DNA from: Moringa oleifera | Lineage: Eukaryota; Streptophyta; Magnoliopsida; Brassicales; Moringaceae | Length of the DNA: 64,000 nucleotides | Assembly (NCBI GenBank): GCA_021397835.1 | Contig: JAJFZO010000168.1 | Coordinates: 4,898,001-4,962,000, forward strand | Reading direction: 5' to 3' | Shown: in pieces, positions 12,741-25,600 of the stretch | Layout: every line of letters begins with the position of its first letter | Numbering within the stretch: the first letter of the stretch is position 1 | Notes under the pieces: model-generated | The model's database searches: none | Told to the model about the DNA's origin: nothing | Seen by the model: only the letters and a program-made list of their open reading frames with translations | Position numbers and translations under genes: made by a program

Positions 12741-13859
12741 TATTATTATTTATGAAAGAGATGTTAAGGAAAGGTTAAAACTTGTGGTCACAAACTTTTG
12801 ACAGAGAGATAAATTTATTTGACATTTTACTAAAAATGGCTAGTATATTTTCAAGTTAGCATATAGGGTTGCAATGTCTTATCAACAAACTAAACCAATT
12901 CCAAGCTACTGGAATGCTCTTTGATACATGTAACTACCTCCCAAGATCAAGAATTTTATTTAGAGAGCATGTAAAATTTTAATTTTCATGATATTTAGGC
13001 TGATTGAGAAGGATATTGCTATCCAAGATAAGTGCCCATCCTATGCACAAAAGTGCTGAGGAATTACCAGACTAATTTGTGCTTCTCTACGCATGTCTTA
13101 TTTCTACGATTGGTTCTTCTTAGTTTTTAAAGCAATCGATCAAAAGAATAGAGCCAAATTATGAGTATTATTATGGTGTATATGAAGAGTCAGGAACTTT
13201 AAAATTTGATATGACAAAGTAAATAATCTTGATGTGGTGATCAAAATCTGCGCTAGATTTGCTTATAGCTTGGACTATAGCCAGAATAACATGCAGATAC
13301 ACAATGCTAAATTCTAGATCAGATTCTAATACCAGTTGCCCTACAATTGGTTTGCAAAATGAAATTTGAATGTTGCTGTGTTTACAGAGCAAAATAAGGT
13401 AAGAATGAGTTTAGTTACGAGCGATTGCAAAAGCTTTATGGGTTGTTGGACTAAATTGCTTGCAAGAAGGTTTATTGCCCAAAAAAGTATTATCATGGGT
13501 TCTGCACAATTATTTTAAGCATATGATTATTGAAAGTGACTCACTAGAAATAATTCAATCTTTATCTTCTAATATCATGATGAGTATGGATTTGTGATTA
13601 AATATGTTAATTGCTTCCTTTATTTAATAATTTTTTTTTTTTTGTAATTAGGCATGTTTAATAGAAGAGTTAACAATTTGGTTCATGTCTTAATTAGATT
13701 TTCAATGTGACATGCAAGTCCATTAATTTGGTGTTTAACTTTTTTTATTTTTTGAATGCTCATTTGTATTTAAATTTTTTTGAAAAATCCTCGTTTCCGT
13801 GAAAAGAAAAACTTATGAATAAAATGAAATTGATATGAAAAAAACATGTGTGGTTCGGA

Positions 13860-14222
13860 TGGATGAATCAGAACGACGTCGTTCAGTCCCTTTAAGCTCC
13901 TCCATCCCATATCCGCTCCCCTTTTTCCACTTCGCCGTCGGCGGTCTGTCTCCCGCCGTCCCGTGTTTCTGCTGTCGATCAGCCATAGAAGCTTAACCTA
14001 GTGGCCGGAGAGCCGGATTAAGCTTCAAGTCCGCACTTCGAAGCTTCACCAAGCTCCGATTTGCAATGCTGCTTCACTGTCTCACAGCCGTTCCTTTTCA
14101 CGTCGCCATTCAACCAAAACCCAGCTCGATTGTCGGTTCTTGTGGCTCCGAAGCCGAGATTGTGCTTCCTGCTCGTTGATTGCATCACCCAGCCTCAAAA
14201 CCCACTTCAATTTCTGGCCTAG
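13860..14222 (+). other. GC-richer block, possible first exon/promoter of a non-coding or lost gene
   Basis: This is the only long GC-rich stretch between 5 and 25 kb. It begins near aacgacgtcgtt and reads like a plant 5' exon (pyrimidine-rich, CCGTCGGCGG, many CTCC). It ends at ctag followed by gtgaag, a weak donor, and then T-rich intron-like DNA. The longest sensible frame is a 38-codon ORF from 14066 (MLLHCLTAVPFHVAIQ). No conserved protein was recognised. It could be a long non-coding RNA gene or the 5' relic of a gene broken by the downstream fold-back insertion. Confidence 0.35.
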
Positions 14223-17200
14223 GTGAAGGTGATTTGACCTTTTGCTGGCACATCATCATATATGGCTTATCTGGTTTTGGTTAATGTTTTCTGGGTTATT
14301 TTTATGTTGATAGTCAACAACATACCACATATTTTGATGATTTGTTAATCTGGGTTTGGCAGATCATCATATATGTTGATGGTAACTAATTTAATGTTGA
14401 TGGATAATGTTTAACGTTGATGGTTATGTTAATGTTTTCTGGGTTGTTGCATGATTGGTACAGATCAACAAAGGGGCTTCATTTTGTGGAGGCAGACCTG
14501 CATTGAAAGGGAATAGTGCCACCATTTTTCATTTCTGTTTCTTAGTGAAGGTATTCTACAATAACTAGTTGATTCTGCAGATTTTTACAGCATATTATTT
14601 AGTTTCCATGTTGCAGATTTGTGTTGCCTTTTCTAATTTACATGTTTACGGATTTTAGTTTCTTACATATTTTCATATAAGATTTTTGGATATTTGTTAA
14701 GGTTTGCAGATATTTATCGGTAATATTCTTCATGTTTACTGTATACTGTTTGCATATTGTTAATGTTTAATGTACGTATAGCATATTAGTATTTCCAGTT
14801 TCTGGGTCTCATGAAATATTTGTTGACCCTGCCATTCATTTTTACATCTGGTTTTGAACTAATTTTGAAGTGATGAATTGATAATCTCTATACCATTGCT
14901 TGTGACTCTTTTTCCTTAAACCTGGAGACTATTCTATACTATAATATCTAAAATTTACTTAAGGCAGGAACATAAAATGACTTTCAAGCAGAATGATATA
15001 TCCTGGAATAGGGTCCATTGTATATCACTGAGTCATTTTTGTTAATTGATTTTAGATCACATGAATTTTATCAATAAACTATAGCAATATTATTTATATT
15101 TTGTAATTTGTTTCAGTGTGAGCATTACTGTGTGGGTTTTTATTGTTAATCTCATCAAATTCACGCCATAAATAAGTTTTTGTGGTTGAGGTATGTGTAA
15201 TAGCGAATTTTTAATCTCATCAAGCTTGTACCATGAAGGTATATTTAATAACAAAATTCATTTTAATTTTTACTCTTGATGCTGTGGTTATTGCATAAGT
15301 TACCGTAAACATTGTGTATATTGGCAAATACCAACTAGGAAGAATCTTAGATATGTGAAGAAGTGATTTACTGATCTGACTTGAGTGAAATAACCAAGTC
15401 CTTGAGGACCCTAGCAGATCAGAGGAAGTTTTCTGTAAGTTAGGATTGTCTGTTGACTTTGGTATTGTTGATAAGGTCAAGAATCCCTTTGAAAATAGTT
15501 TTTTGTGTGAAGATGGAGAATCTCAGAAACTAATTCCCTTCTGGATTGCTTGTTGGTTCTCTGTGTTTCTACTGTTTTTTTTCTTTGTTCTAATTGCTTA
15601 TCTTACTCTTATGTGTTTCTGGCTTGGCCTATATGAAGCCATCCATTCATCCAAATAACTATGGAGTTTTAGCTTTTGTGTATTTTGTGTAGTATTGTCT
15701 AAAGGATCAACCTATCAACCTCTCCAAAGTATTAGGAAATCTCATCACCTCGGCTCATAGTTCAGTATCAAAACACTATAATGAATGTGGCAAATTATAT
15801 ATTTCCCTCATAATCTGGAGAGCCTGAAATATGTAAGAATGCATATGTGCATATAAAGTATCACATTCAACTTGTATTTTCTAATTAGGTTACACGGGCA
15901 TTACAGACATATTACTGCATAATTAAAGTTTTGATGGGACAAGAAACGTTTCAAACAGATTTGATGATAAACTATCATTACTTGCAAGATTAACATGGAT
16001 CACACTCATTCTATTCTTTGAGTTCTGTTTATTATTTTTTAAAAAAAAAAATCTAGGCATCTGGTGCTCTTGTTTAGGATGAGTTCTGTTCATTGAGAAC
16101 GCTTAACATTTATAGAGATATGAATATCTTTAGATTCTTAGTTGGGTAATTTTGGATGCTTGTTGGCTTTTTACTTCAGCTTGTTGTTTGGCATCTGTGT
16201 CTTCCAAGCATCTTCTTAGAACATTTGCTTGTTACAAGTTATGCATTATTGTTTTTGTAAGTCCTAGTTTATGATAGCAGGTTTTTGGCAGCCTTGTTGA
16301 CCAGCATGCATTTTTTGTACTAGAGATAGTATATTGTTGGATTATTTAAATCAATTACTATTAATATTTTTATTGATTAGTAAAAAGCATGTGCGTTTGA
16401 TTGCATTTCATTTAAAGAAAACTAATTATGAGTTATGGATGAAAGGTAGCTGTAAACAATTTCAATAATGAAGCCTCATTAAGAAGTGTTCTCTCAATTC
16501 TCATATCGTGAGTGATTTCAAATTTCTCAGCTTCGTTTTAATCTTTCTCCTGAGATATTAGAATGCAAGTTTTTAGAAGAGTTAAAGGTTTAAGCGTTGG
16601 TGTCACAGAGGTGTTGTTACTGTTTTTGTAATTTTAAGTTGTAGAAATGGTAAAGTGTGTATTTTTATATGGCTATCTTTTTACTGTTTTGATGCTTTTG
16701 GTTAAAATGATGTTGCAAAGGTCTATTAATTATATGTATTTAGCAAGTAATTTATACAATTGCCACCGAATACATTAATGTTAAAATTAGGATACTATTT
16801 ACTTGCTTTATCCTGGTTGTTGAACTTGAAGTAGTTGAAATACATTAAAGGAATTGCTAATCTCTTTGTGGAGAATAAAAATAATTGGTTGAAGTATGTA
16901 TTAGAAAAAAAAAAAAAAGCTTTGATGTTTGGATATAGACAATTGCATAAGTTACTGTATCGTTATTATTATCCTATATGCGTTAATTGCAGTACATCTT
17001 TTGCAGGCACACTCTTTGAAGAGAAATTCTGCCAGTTTTGTACACATAGCTAGTCCAGGATTCTTATTGTTAGGGGTCAAGACGACGTAAAGCCTTGAAA
17101 TTTTCAAAGTATGTGGATTTTTAATCTGTTGGGATTTATTTTTCCATTTCTTCAACTGTTTGGTTGTTTTTTTTATTTTTTTGGAGGTTTCCTTTTATAG

Positions 17201-18153
17201 TTGCTGTTGCTGCTGTGTGTGTATTGCTTTGTTTTTTCTTTTCCCCCTTTTGGTGTGGTCCTTGTGATTGCATTTATGATTGGGATGATAACTGCACTAT
17301 TGCTAATGATGCATACTGTAACTGTTGATTTGGTTTTGTTTCCAATGGATTTGTCTTTAAAATCTCGCCTTTCTATGTTTTAATGATTTTTTCCCCTTAG
17401 AGGACATGATTGGTATCTGGCTTTGCCACTGCTTTATTTGAAGGGTTTTTCAGGTTTTTTTTTTTTTTTCACGATAGATTCTACTTTTAACTAACTAGTA
17501 TTCGTTTTTCCTCATTTCTTGACTTGAGTTAACAGAGAACTAAATTGTTTATTTGTTTTGGCTGTTTATTTTAATCTGTTGCTATATGATTTTTTTGGGT
17601 TTTATATTTTATTAGAATTGGAGTGGCTTTACTGACCAGCTTAGGTCAAAAAGATTGCTTTGAGTTGATAAGCGAAGTGCATTTTAATTGAAACATTATG
17701 TCATCTGTGCAACCTTGAGTACGCTGTCACTATGAAACTTTAAACAGTGGAATAAAGCATCATTTGAGCATGAATACCAATTTTATTTTGTGCATATAAG
17801 CTTCTTGATGTTCCCATGTGAACTATAGGACTTCCCATGGTATAGTTGGCTATACCAATGATGTTTCCCACATTTTCCTGCAGTAGGTTCTCCTTAATTA
17901 GTTTTACTGAAGGAGGCCACCCATTGCATCATCTCAGTAGGTTCTTCTTAGTTTTAAGTGTTGGTGTCAAAGAGGTTGTCGTTTGTTGAATGCATGAATG
18001 CAAAAAGGGCGGCCGAATCACGCCTTCTATTCAAGTAAAAAAACTGCTATGATAAAAAAATCTAACATAACCATAATAATAATAATAATAATAATATCAT
18101 AGTCATTTTTCATAAAATTAAAGTAGGTGAAATCGAATACATAGTTTTGGAAT
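14223..18153. other. T-rich intron-like DNA without a recognisable gene
   Basis: The composition is T-rich on the plus strand, like a long plant intron. Short frames, such as 15446-15658 with a hydrophobic stretch, show no family features. An (AAT)n run lies at about 18070-18095. Confidence 0.4.
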
Positions 18154-18162
18154 GTGTTTGTC
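18154..18162. repeat. Candidate left 9-bp target-site duplication
   Basis: gtgtttgtc lies directly before the left arm. An identical 9-mer lies at 21245-21253 after the right arm. The right arm carries four extra bases (gata) relative to the left, so the exact element border is a little uncertain. Confidence 0.5.
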
Positions 18163-21100
18163 GCAACGTGAGGGTGATGCAGAGTGGTCAATCTCCTTTT
18201 TTTTTGTCTTTTTTTTAATCGGGATAAAAATGAAGTCATCACCAATCATTATGGATGTAATTGGTCATCTAAATGCAATCTATCCCATTTATTCATTCTT
18301 AGATTTATATTTAGATTACTAAAATAGTCGATTTGGTTTACGGAATTAAAGTTGGGTTTGAGAGGTAGTTGAGAGTAGAGAATGGAGTAGCACCTTACTA
18401 TCCTCGATCTAAGAACAACTACCAATCTAAATTATATGTTATGGAATATTGTTTATGTATGATCTAAAAACATTTTTTTATAGTATGAAGGAAGACAATC
18501 ATTACTATCAATTTTTTTAATTTATTGTATTCTAAAAAATTTATTGTTGTTAAAATTTTCATGAAATTCGAGCCTCATTATAGCACAAAAATATCAAAAA
18601 AATTTCTCTCGATAAAAACGATCATTACTATTTTGTTTATTCAAACCCAACATCGAAACTAATTTTTATTATTTATATTATTATTTTTAAAAAAATATTT
18701 TTAAACCCTAATATTATTACTGGATGTTAATGGTATATGTTTATATCACGAAAAAAATTCACCAATCGCCAATGCTCTTTAATTTACTTATTATTGTAAT
18801 ACTATATCCATAATGTATTCGTAAAAATAAAAATAAAATGATCAAATGAAAATCAATATTATATATTTGGAAAACTAGATGGTAAATGTGCACCTTATTT
18901 TATATTTTTTTGGTATCAATTTTTTATTTTTTTCATTTTTGCTCTTTTGTCACTTTTTTTGTTTTCCCCTTTCTCCTTTTTTTATTATTTTTTCTTTGTT
19001 TCCTTTCCTTCTTTTTTTCTTCTCTCTTCCTCCTCGTAACAATGCTCTCTCTCTCTTTCTTTTTTGTTTTTCCTTCTTCCTTCTACTTGATAGCCATGAT
19101 GATCTCCTCTTTTTTCCTTCATCCTCTTCAATTCTTTGTATTTTTTTAATTAAATTGAAATCACAATCAATTTTACAAATCTAAGGATAAGATTACCTAA
19201 ATCAATGACTTTCTTCAAATTCTTCTTCCCTCTGCTTTTCTCTTTGCTTTTCTTTTTCTTTCGATATGTTTCTTTTTCGAATTCTTCTTTTCTTTACTTT
19301 TCCCCGTTTTCCTTTTCTCTTTTTTCCTCTGGCGACTTCTCCTACCCTTTTTTTATGCTTATTTGAGGGTTGGTGACAATTATTAGTCACTGCCCAAATG
19401 GGTGGTGTGAAAGAAGCTCTGCCAAGTCGCTTACCAGAGCTGGCAGGCAAGTGCTCTATACCTACCTTGCTTCTTTCTTTTCTTTTACTTTTTGACTTTG
19501 TCTACAATTTGCCTCCTTTTCATGTCTTTTATTATGAAGAAAGACATGTAAAAGCGTAGACAACATTTTTGAAATGAGAATAAATTTTTTAGAATTATGA
19601 CCTAGCTTGATTAGGCTACGATCTATTGAGATACATTCGATTTAACGTGATAGAAAATAAATCTCTAGAGTTATGACTTAGTTTGACTAGGCTATGAACT
19701 ATTGGGATAATTGAAAATTAAAAGCAAAAAAAAAAAAAAGAGAAGCAACTATCTGTGAACTCTACCAGCTTGCTTGTCAGAGCTTCCTTCGCTTCTCGTC
19801 TGTCGGGCAAGTTGCACGGCAAATGGGACATCAATACCCTAAAATTAAGGTGGCCACCGCCCATTTGGACAATGGCTAATGATTGTCACCACCCTTCAAA
19901 CAAGTATAAAAAGGGGATAAGAGGGAGAAAAGGAAAGAGGGAAGTGGAGAGAAATAGAGAGAAGAAGAATTCGAAGAAGAAACATACCTAAGGAGAAGGA
20001 GAAGCATAAGCAAAAGAATTTGAAAAAGAAAGTTGTCAATTCAGGTATCATCTTTGAATTTGTAAAATTGATTGTGATTTTAATTTAATAAAAAAAAAGG
20101 AATTGAAGGATGTGAATGAGAGAAGAGGGAGACTTCTATGGTTAATGAGGAGAAGGAAGAAGAAAAGAGGGAGAGAGGGTTGTTGGGAAGGAAGAGAGAA
20201 GAGAAAAAAGGAAAAGAAAAAAGGGAAGAAAGAAAAAAAGAAAAAAAAGAAGGAAAAGGGAAAAATAAGAAAAGTGAGAAAAAGAAAATTGAGAAAAAAA
20301 GAAGAAGGAAGATATACATTTACTATCTAGTTTAATTTCAAATGTGTAATATTGATTTGATTTGATTTGATTTGATTTTTTTATTTTATTTTTATCAATA
20401 CATCTGTATAGTATTATTAAAACTAGTGTATTAAAACTCTAATGATAGAATATAGAATTTTATCATAATGATAATTTCTTCTAGTTCTTGGGTAGGGGGA
20501 ATTAATTTAAATTCTTCGTAATGACATAAATTTAAATTAACACTCTGGATATATATAAAAAATTTGTTGCAAAATGTTATGGATATAGTGTTACAATAAT
20601 AATTAAATTGAGAAGTATTTGTGAATAGAAAATTTTCTCGTAATATAAACGTATATCATTATTTTTCAATAATAATATTAGGGTTTAGAAATATTTTTTT
20701 AAAAAATAATGATAAATAAAAAATGTTAGTTCCGTTGATAGGTTTTTATCGGAAAGAAAATAGTGATGATTGTATTTATCTCGTTTTCATGAGGAGAGAA
20801 ATTTTTTTGATATTTTCATGTTATAATGGTGGTTAAATTTCATGCAAATTTTAATGATAATGAATTCCTTATAATACAATAAATTGAAAATGATTGACAG
20901 TAGGGATTGTCTTCTTTTATATTATAAAAAATATTTTTAGATCGTATATAAATAATATTTTATAACACATGATTTGGATTGTTAGTTGTTCTTAGAACGG
21001 GGATAGTTGGCTGCTAATACTTTTTTCACCCTCAATTGACTCTCAAACCTAACTTTGATTCCATAGACCAAATTTATCATTTTAGTAATCCAAACATAAA

Positions 21101-21244
21101 CCTATGAATGGCTAAAGTGAATAGACTATATTTAGGTGATCAATCACACTCATAATGATTGATAGTGACTTTATTTTTATCCTGATTAAAAATAAGACAA
21201 AAGAAAGGAGACCAATCACTCTGCGATGCACTCACGTTGCGATA
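18163..21244. mobile_element. Fold-back (FARE/MULE-like) element with long inverted arms
   Basis: Arm 1 (18163 to about 19450) and arm 2 (about 19780 to 21244) are inverted copies. Arm 1 starts gcaacgtgagg(g)tgatgcagagtg and the reverse complement of arm 2 starts TATCGCAACGTGAGTGCATCGCAGAGTG. Long pyrimidine runs at 18890-19160 pair with purine runs at 20100-20330. The 9-mer gtgtttgtc flanks both ends (18154-18162 and 21245-21253), as expected for Mutator-like insertion. The roughly 330-bp centre has a 76-bp repeat and no transposase. In arm 2, tataaaaagggg at about 19906 looks like a core promoter. Fold-back Arabidopsis elements (FARE) are the closest known type. LTR origin of the arms remains an alternative. 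Confidence 0.65.
19570..19716. repeat. 76-bp tandem repeat at the centre of the fold-back element
   Basis: The pattern aat-aaat...agA-ttatgac-tag-ttga-taggcta-ga-ctattg-gat occurs twice, starting near 19570 and 19646, with about 20% differences. Confidence 0.65.
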
Positions 21245-21253
21245 GTGTTTGTC

Positions 21254-24200
21254 ACTATGAATCTTGAAAACGATGTATCAATTAGACAGTAAATGAAATC
21301 AGAATGGTTGCTCTCTTTTGCCCAGAAAATGCCCAGTATTGGATGCTCTGTTTTTCTTTCTTAGAGAGGTTCAATTGCAGTGTTTAAATTTGGTCAAAAT
21401 GAATAGCTATCAAACCTACATTCACTTAAAATATCTTATTTTCTTGAAATTTCAAAATTGCTGTGAGTGATCAGGATTTTTTTTAATTTTTTTTTTTTTT
21501 GGAGCAGGAGCAAAGAATGTCTTATTAATCAGGAATTTTTTGAAATTGATGTATGAAAGAAATTATCTTTTCAATCTTATAATAAGATGAGTATATCTTA
21601 TTTTCTCTTCTTCATAATACTTTGAAAAAATTTATAGTGGCTTAGATATAAATAATAATTATTATTTATTATACTTTTACTGTTATTCTATTATTTAATA
21701 TGTATATACATTTATTTATGTACTTTTCTGAATGGTCTCTCTTGATACATATTGAATAATGATTGAACCTCTGATTTTACTTGAATGGACAAAATTTGCT
21801 TTTTATTTTATTTTTTTATGTTCATTTACAGTAGAAATTAATTGTTAAAGTTCATAGGGAGTCATATGTGTAAAGTAGTATGATGCTTGAGTTGATGCCT
21901 AGCAAAATAAGTTTGATAATTCTGGACTCTATTAACTTTCCTTGCTGGGTTTTTCACTGTTCTGCTTTGGATTCTTTCTGGGAAATGTTCTAATAATAAT
22001 AATAATGATAAAGGCTCATGGATGCATATCTGGTGCTCTAAGATTTTGTTGTAATTTGAACCTCAGTATACATTCTATGAGAAACAACTAGAACAAGAAA
22101 TCTCTAAAGTTTTGAGAAAATTCTTATCCTTATTGACTCGATAGATCATGTTCTCTACGGTCGCTAGAAAAAGGAGATCCCTGCATTCTTCCTTGGGAAG
22201 TACCGTTCTTTCCAATACTTGCCAGAAAAAGGAAAGAAAACAGAAAGTATTCAGAAAGCAGTGAGTTGCATTCATAAACAAACAACCCATTCATATATGC
22301 ACCCAAAAAGACTCTTGTATTAAGGCCGCTATGGACAACCTAACATATTTATGGAACTTTTCTTTATTTTAGACAATGAGCAGAAATGTGGAAAGTGAAT
22401 GGTATGGGCAGCGGGCATGATAGCTCAAGTACCCATGAATGTCTTTCTCTATTGCTTTTTACATTTGCAATTTACCAATTTTATTTGGATAGTTATTTCT
22501 TTTGTGTTTTTGGTGATCTGACTTTGTATTTTGATAACACTATAGATTGACAATCATGTTACAGATGTCTGTCTTCATCGTCGTCTGGCAATCACTTGTT
22601 ATTATAATTTGTTCGACGGGTGGTGTCATGTTAATTTATTTTAATTTTTTAGACATTTAATACGTGATATAATACTTATGTTTTTGAGACTTTAGGTTTG
22701 CTCTGTTTTTCATCTATTTGCCCAACAAAACCAAACATGCATGTTTATCACTATTTGCCTTCAACAAACCAGGACAACTAACCAATTTTCACAGGCAGTA
22801 GCACAATGATGCATGCTTGGTTTGCTATACTAATATATGATTCTATAGGTTTTTCTCTATAAATCAACCTCATCCAATCTTTTATTTCCTTTTTGTCAGG
22901 AATTGAGCATTGAAGTCATTGATAGAAGAGAAATGAGAGTTAAGAGAATTGCAGCTTGAAGTCTTAGGTATTTAAGTCTCATTTTCCCACTTGCCTTTTC
23001 ATTTCCCTCCTGCTGAGTTTGTGTAATCAGATATTTTGTACGAAAATATAAATGTATGTTTCAAAAGAATGAGTAGCCTCCTAGTTTTTCAGAAAAATTT
23101 AAGTTAATCTTGCCTTGACATGAATCTTTAGATTGCATTGATCTTCCCGGCCTCCATCAATGTGTCATACCCAACCCTGCTTATTTGCTTTGTGCCTTCA
23201 AATTTTTGTTTTCTCCTTTGTCTCTATGGGGTAATACAAAAGGTAATACTTATTTACTGTATGTATTTAATATTATTATTATATTAAGTTTACTGTTATT
23301 TAATAAGTTTATATATAATAAATATAATAATATTTTTTATTTATTAAAAATAGTAATTATTTAATAAATAATACAAAAAATAATATTTATTTATTTATTT
23401 TATTATTTGAACCTATGATCTTTGACACAGAAGGCCAAATGGTCAACCTGGCCTGCATGACACCTAAGCTGATGTGGAAGGACCTCTTTTGCAACCTTAA
23501 TGGAAAATTAACATTTATTAACAATCATAATCTCATGGTAGTTAGGATATGATGGGATATTTTTTTAATCATTATCGTTATTTATTATATTAAATTTTAT
23601 CATAAAGGTTCATGAAGATCATTAAGGTCATTTTCAATCCTATATATCAATTAAAAAAATTATTTTAGAATATTTTCATCAATTTTTTTAATTTTTTGTA
23701 TTAAATTGATGATATAAATGTTATTTTAAAATAGTAATTATTAATAAATAATAATTATTAATTTATTTAAAATAATGAAATAATAAGTTTTAATTAAATA
23801 ATTTTAAATAAATAAATATTATATAAAAATTGTATTTTAAAATATTTTAAAATAAATTATTTATTAATTTAAATTTTTGAGTATATTTTTATTTATTTAT
23901 TTTTATGAGTTGATGTGTGACAAGTTTTTGATACAGTGATTCGAGATAAACTATTTAAATTGATGTTAAAATTTCATCAAGTAATTGATATGAGATAAAA
24001 TAAAATAACTAATATATTATAATATTTAAAATTTTAAATTACTATAATAATCTTACAAATACTCAATCAATGTGTCATAAAGTATGAAATGAGTTTTTTT
24101 TTTTAATTTTTAATTTATCGAGTAAGGAATTCTTGTAACTTAGTGAGTTCATTTACTAGTATTTTTAATTTTTTGATAAAGTGGCTCGAAACAAATAAAA

Positions 24201-25600
24201 ATGAAGATTATATAAAATTTTAATATTTATTTTATGTTACTAATCAAACTTTCATGTTTAAATTGTGACAAATCAAATTTTGATTTATCAATTTAATTCA
24301 AATAAAATTTTTACTTTATTTTGATTTATTTTTTACAATTAAATAATTTTTGATCTAAAAATTATTTATTATTATTATTTTTAAAAAATATACTATAAAT
24401 TTAGAAAAATATATTTTAGTAATAAAAAAGTTTCAAAACTTTTTGTGATGATAGCTGAAATATTTTTTTACATTTGTGAAAACTTTTAAATTAAAATTAA
24501 TTGTTTAAGATTTTTAATTTAAATATCTATAATTTTTAAAATTTTTGATGATGTTCAATTTAATGAAAATTGATAAATTATAATTTTTTTTTAATTTTTA
24601 AACATATAAGAGTTTTATGAAATTTTTATTCAATATATAAATGTTGCTTGTTTTGAAGCTTTTACAAGATATTTTAATAATATATATATTTCAAATATGA
24701 TGTATATATTAAATTATTTATTAAAAATATTATATTTATAATTAAAAAAATCAATTAATATAATTTTTATGTAAAAGAAAGAAATAGAGTGGGAATATTG
24801 CTTCACCAAATTGTTGAAACTATTATATCGTCCCATTGGAGACAAGAAACTCTCAAATTGCGAATTTAATGATTTGGCATTTTCATTGAAAATCACTTAA
24901 GTTAAACAAAATTATTAATTCACGAACCACATAATTAAAAAAATGTCTACATTAAGTCATAATTTTTTAAATATATCTATAAAAATTTATATATTTTTTA
25001 AATTAAATTACATCATCATATAAAAATTATATATTAATTTAATTGTTAAAATTATATATACATATATATTTTTTCTAAACTGCTAACCTTTCCGATAATT
25101 CAAACTTTTTCATGAGTGATATTATTTATTATGGTCAATAGATTTTTTTTTTGTTGCTTTTGGCCCACAAAGCAACAATTATTTCCTTGTTGAGAAAGCA
25201 ACAAAAAGTTGATTATGGAAAAAAGGTTTTTATTAATTTAAGCCAAATGAACCCCTTCTTTTATTTTATGTGCCTCATGGCTTATTAAGCTTAGTTCTAA
25301 AATTTCATAATTACACGTCAGCAATAAAAGAACCAAAATTTATTTTTATATGATGTTTTATTTAAAAATATAAAATAAAATAAAAATAAAATTGAAGAGA
25401 AAAAAAAGGGGGACGGAACAAACAAGAATCACAGTCCGTAACAGAAAAAGGGAGGGACATCCGTTTTTATTTTTAGGGGCACCAGCATTTGCCTCGTGCG
25501 TGCTGACGTGGCTATAGCATTTCTGGGTATTTATAATATGTATTTGTCTATTTTTTAGATGAATATTTTTGCAACGCAATATATATATATATAGATTTGG
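21254..25600. other. AT-rich intergenic DNA
   Basis: No coding exon is recognised. The minus-strand frame at 22075-22290 (71 codons) and the GC-richer patch at 23110-23230 have no identifiable product. From about 23,500 to 25,100 the sequence is almost pure A/T. Confidence 0.5.
25499..25512 (+). promoter_or_regulatory. TGACGTGG element upstream of the coiled-coil gene
   Basis: The text gtgctgacgtggct contains a TGACGTGG core typical of bZIP sites. It lies about 150-350 bp before the likely 5' UTR of the next plus-strand gene. This is a motif match only. Confidence 0.3.

Larger units (their letters stand above)
9300..13700 (+). mobile_element. Decayed L1-type LINE (ORF1 plus ORF2 relics)
   Basis: Translation in shifting plus frames gives the domains of a plant L1 in the right order. 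About 9418-9560 is a gag-like DUF4283 relic (LWSFDNHILVI, VQVHKLHVGF). About 10010-10680 is the endonuclease (ALCELMKMEK; FNAFFTIMRKKSE). About 11040-12210 is reverse transcriptase (EFKKAISQMRFDKSQG; MNKAYDRV; GLRQ; LADNNFFCFKVN). About 12280-13110 is the zf-RVT region (DFRDFCAFNLA), and about 13330-13640 is an RNase-H relic. Stops and frameshifts are frequent, so it is long inactive. No target-site duplication was found. Confidence 0.8.

Noticed and set aside
18879..19184. 101-codon frame rich in Phe and Leu
   Set aside because: It is the translation of the polypyrimidine arm of the fold-back element.
19202..19450. Lys/Arg-rich minus frame resembling a basic protein
   Set aside because: Simple-sequence bias within the inverted arm; its partner arm gives a different frame.
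20103..20335. Lys/Glu-rich frames of 65-75 codons
   Set aside because: They are the complementary polypurine arm of the same element, not a protein gene.
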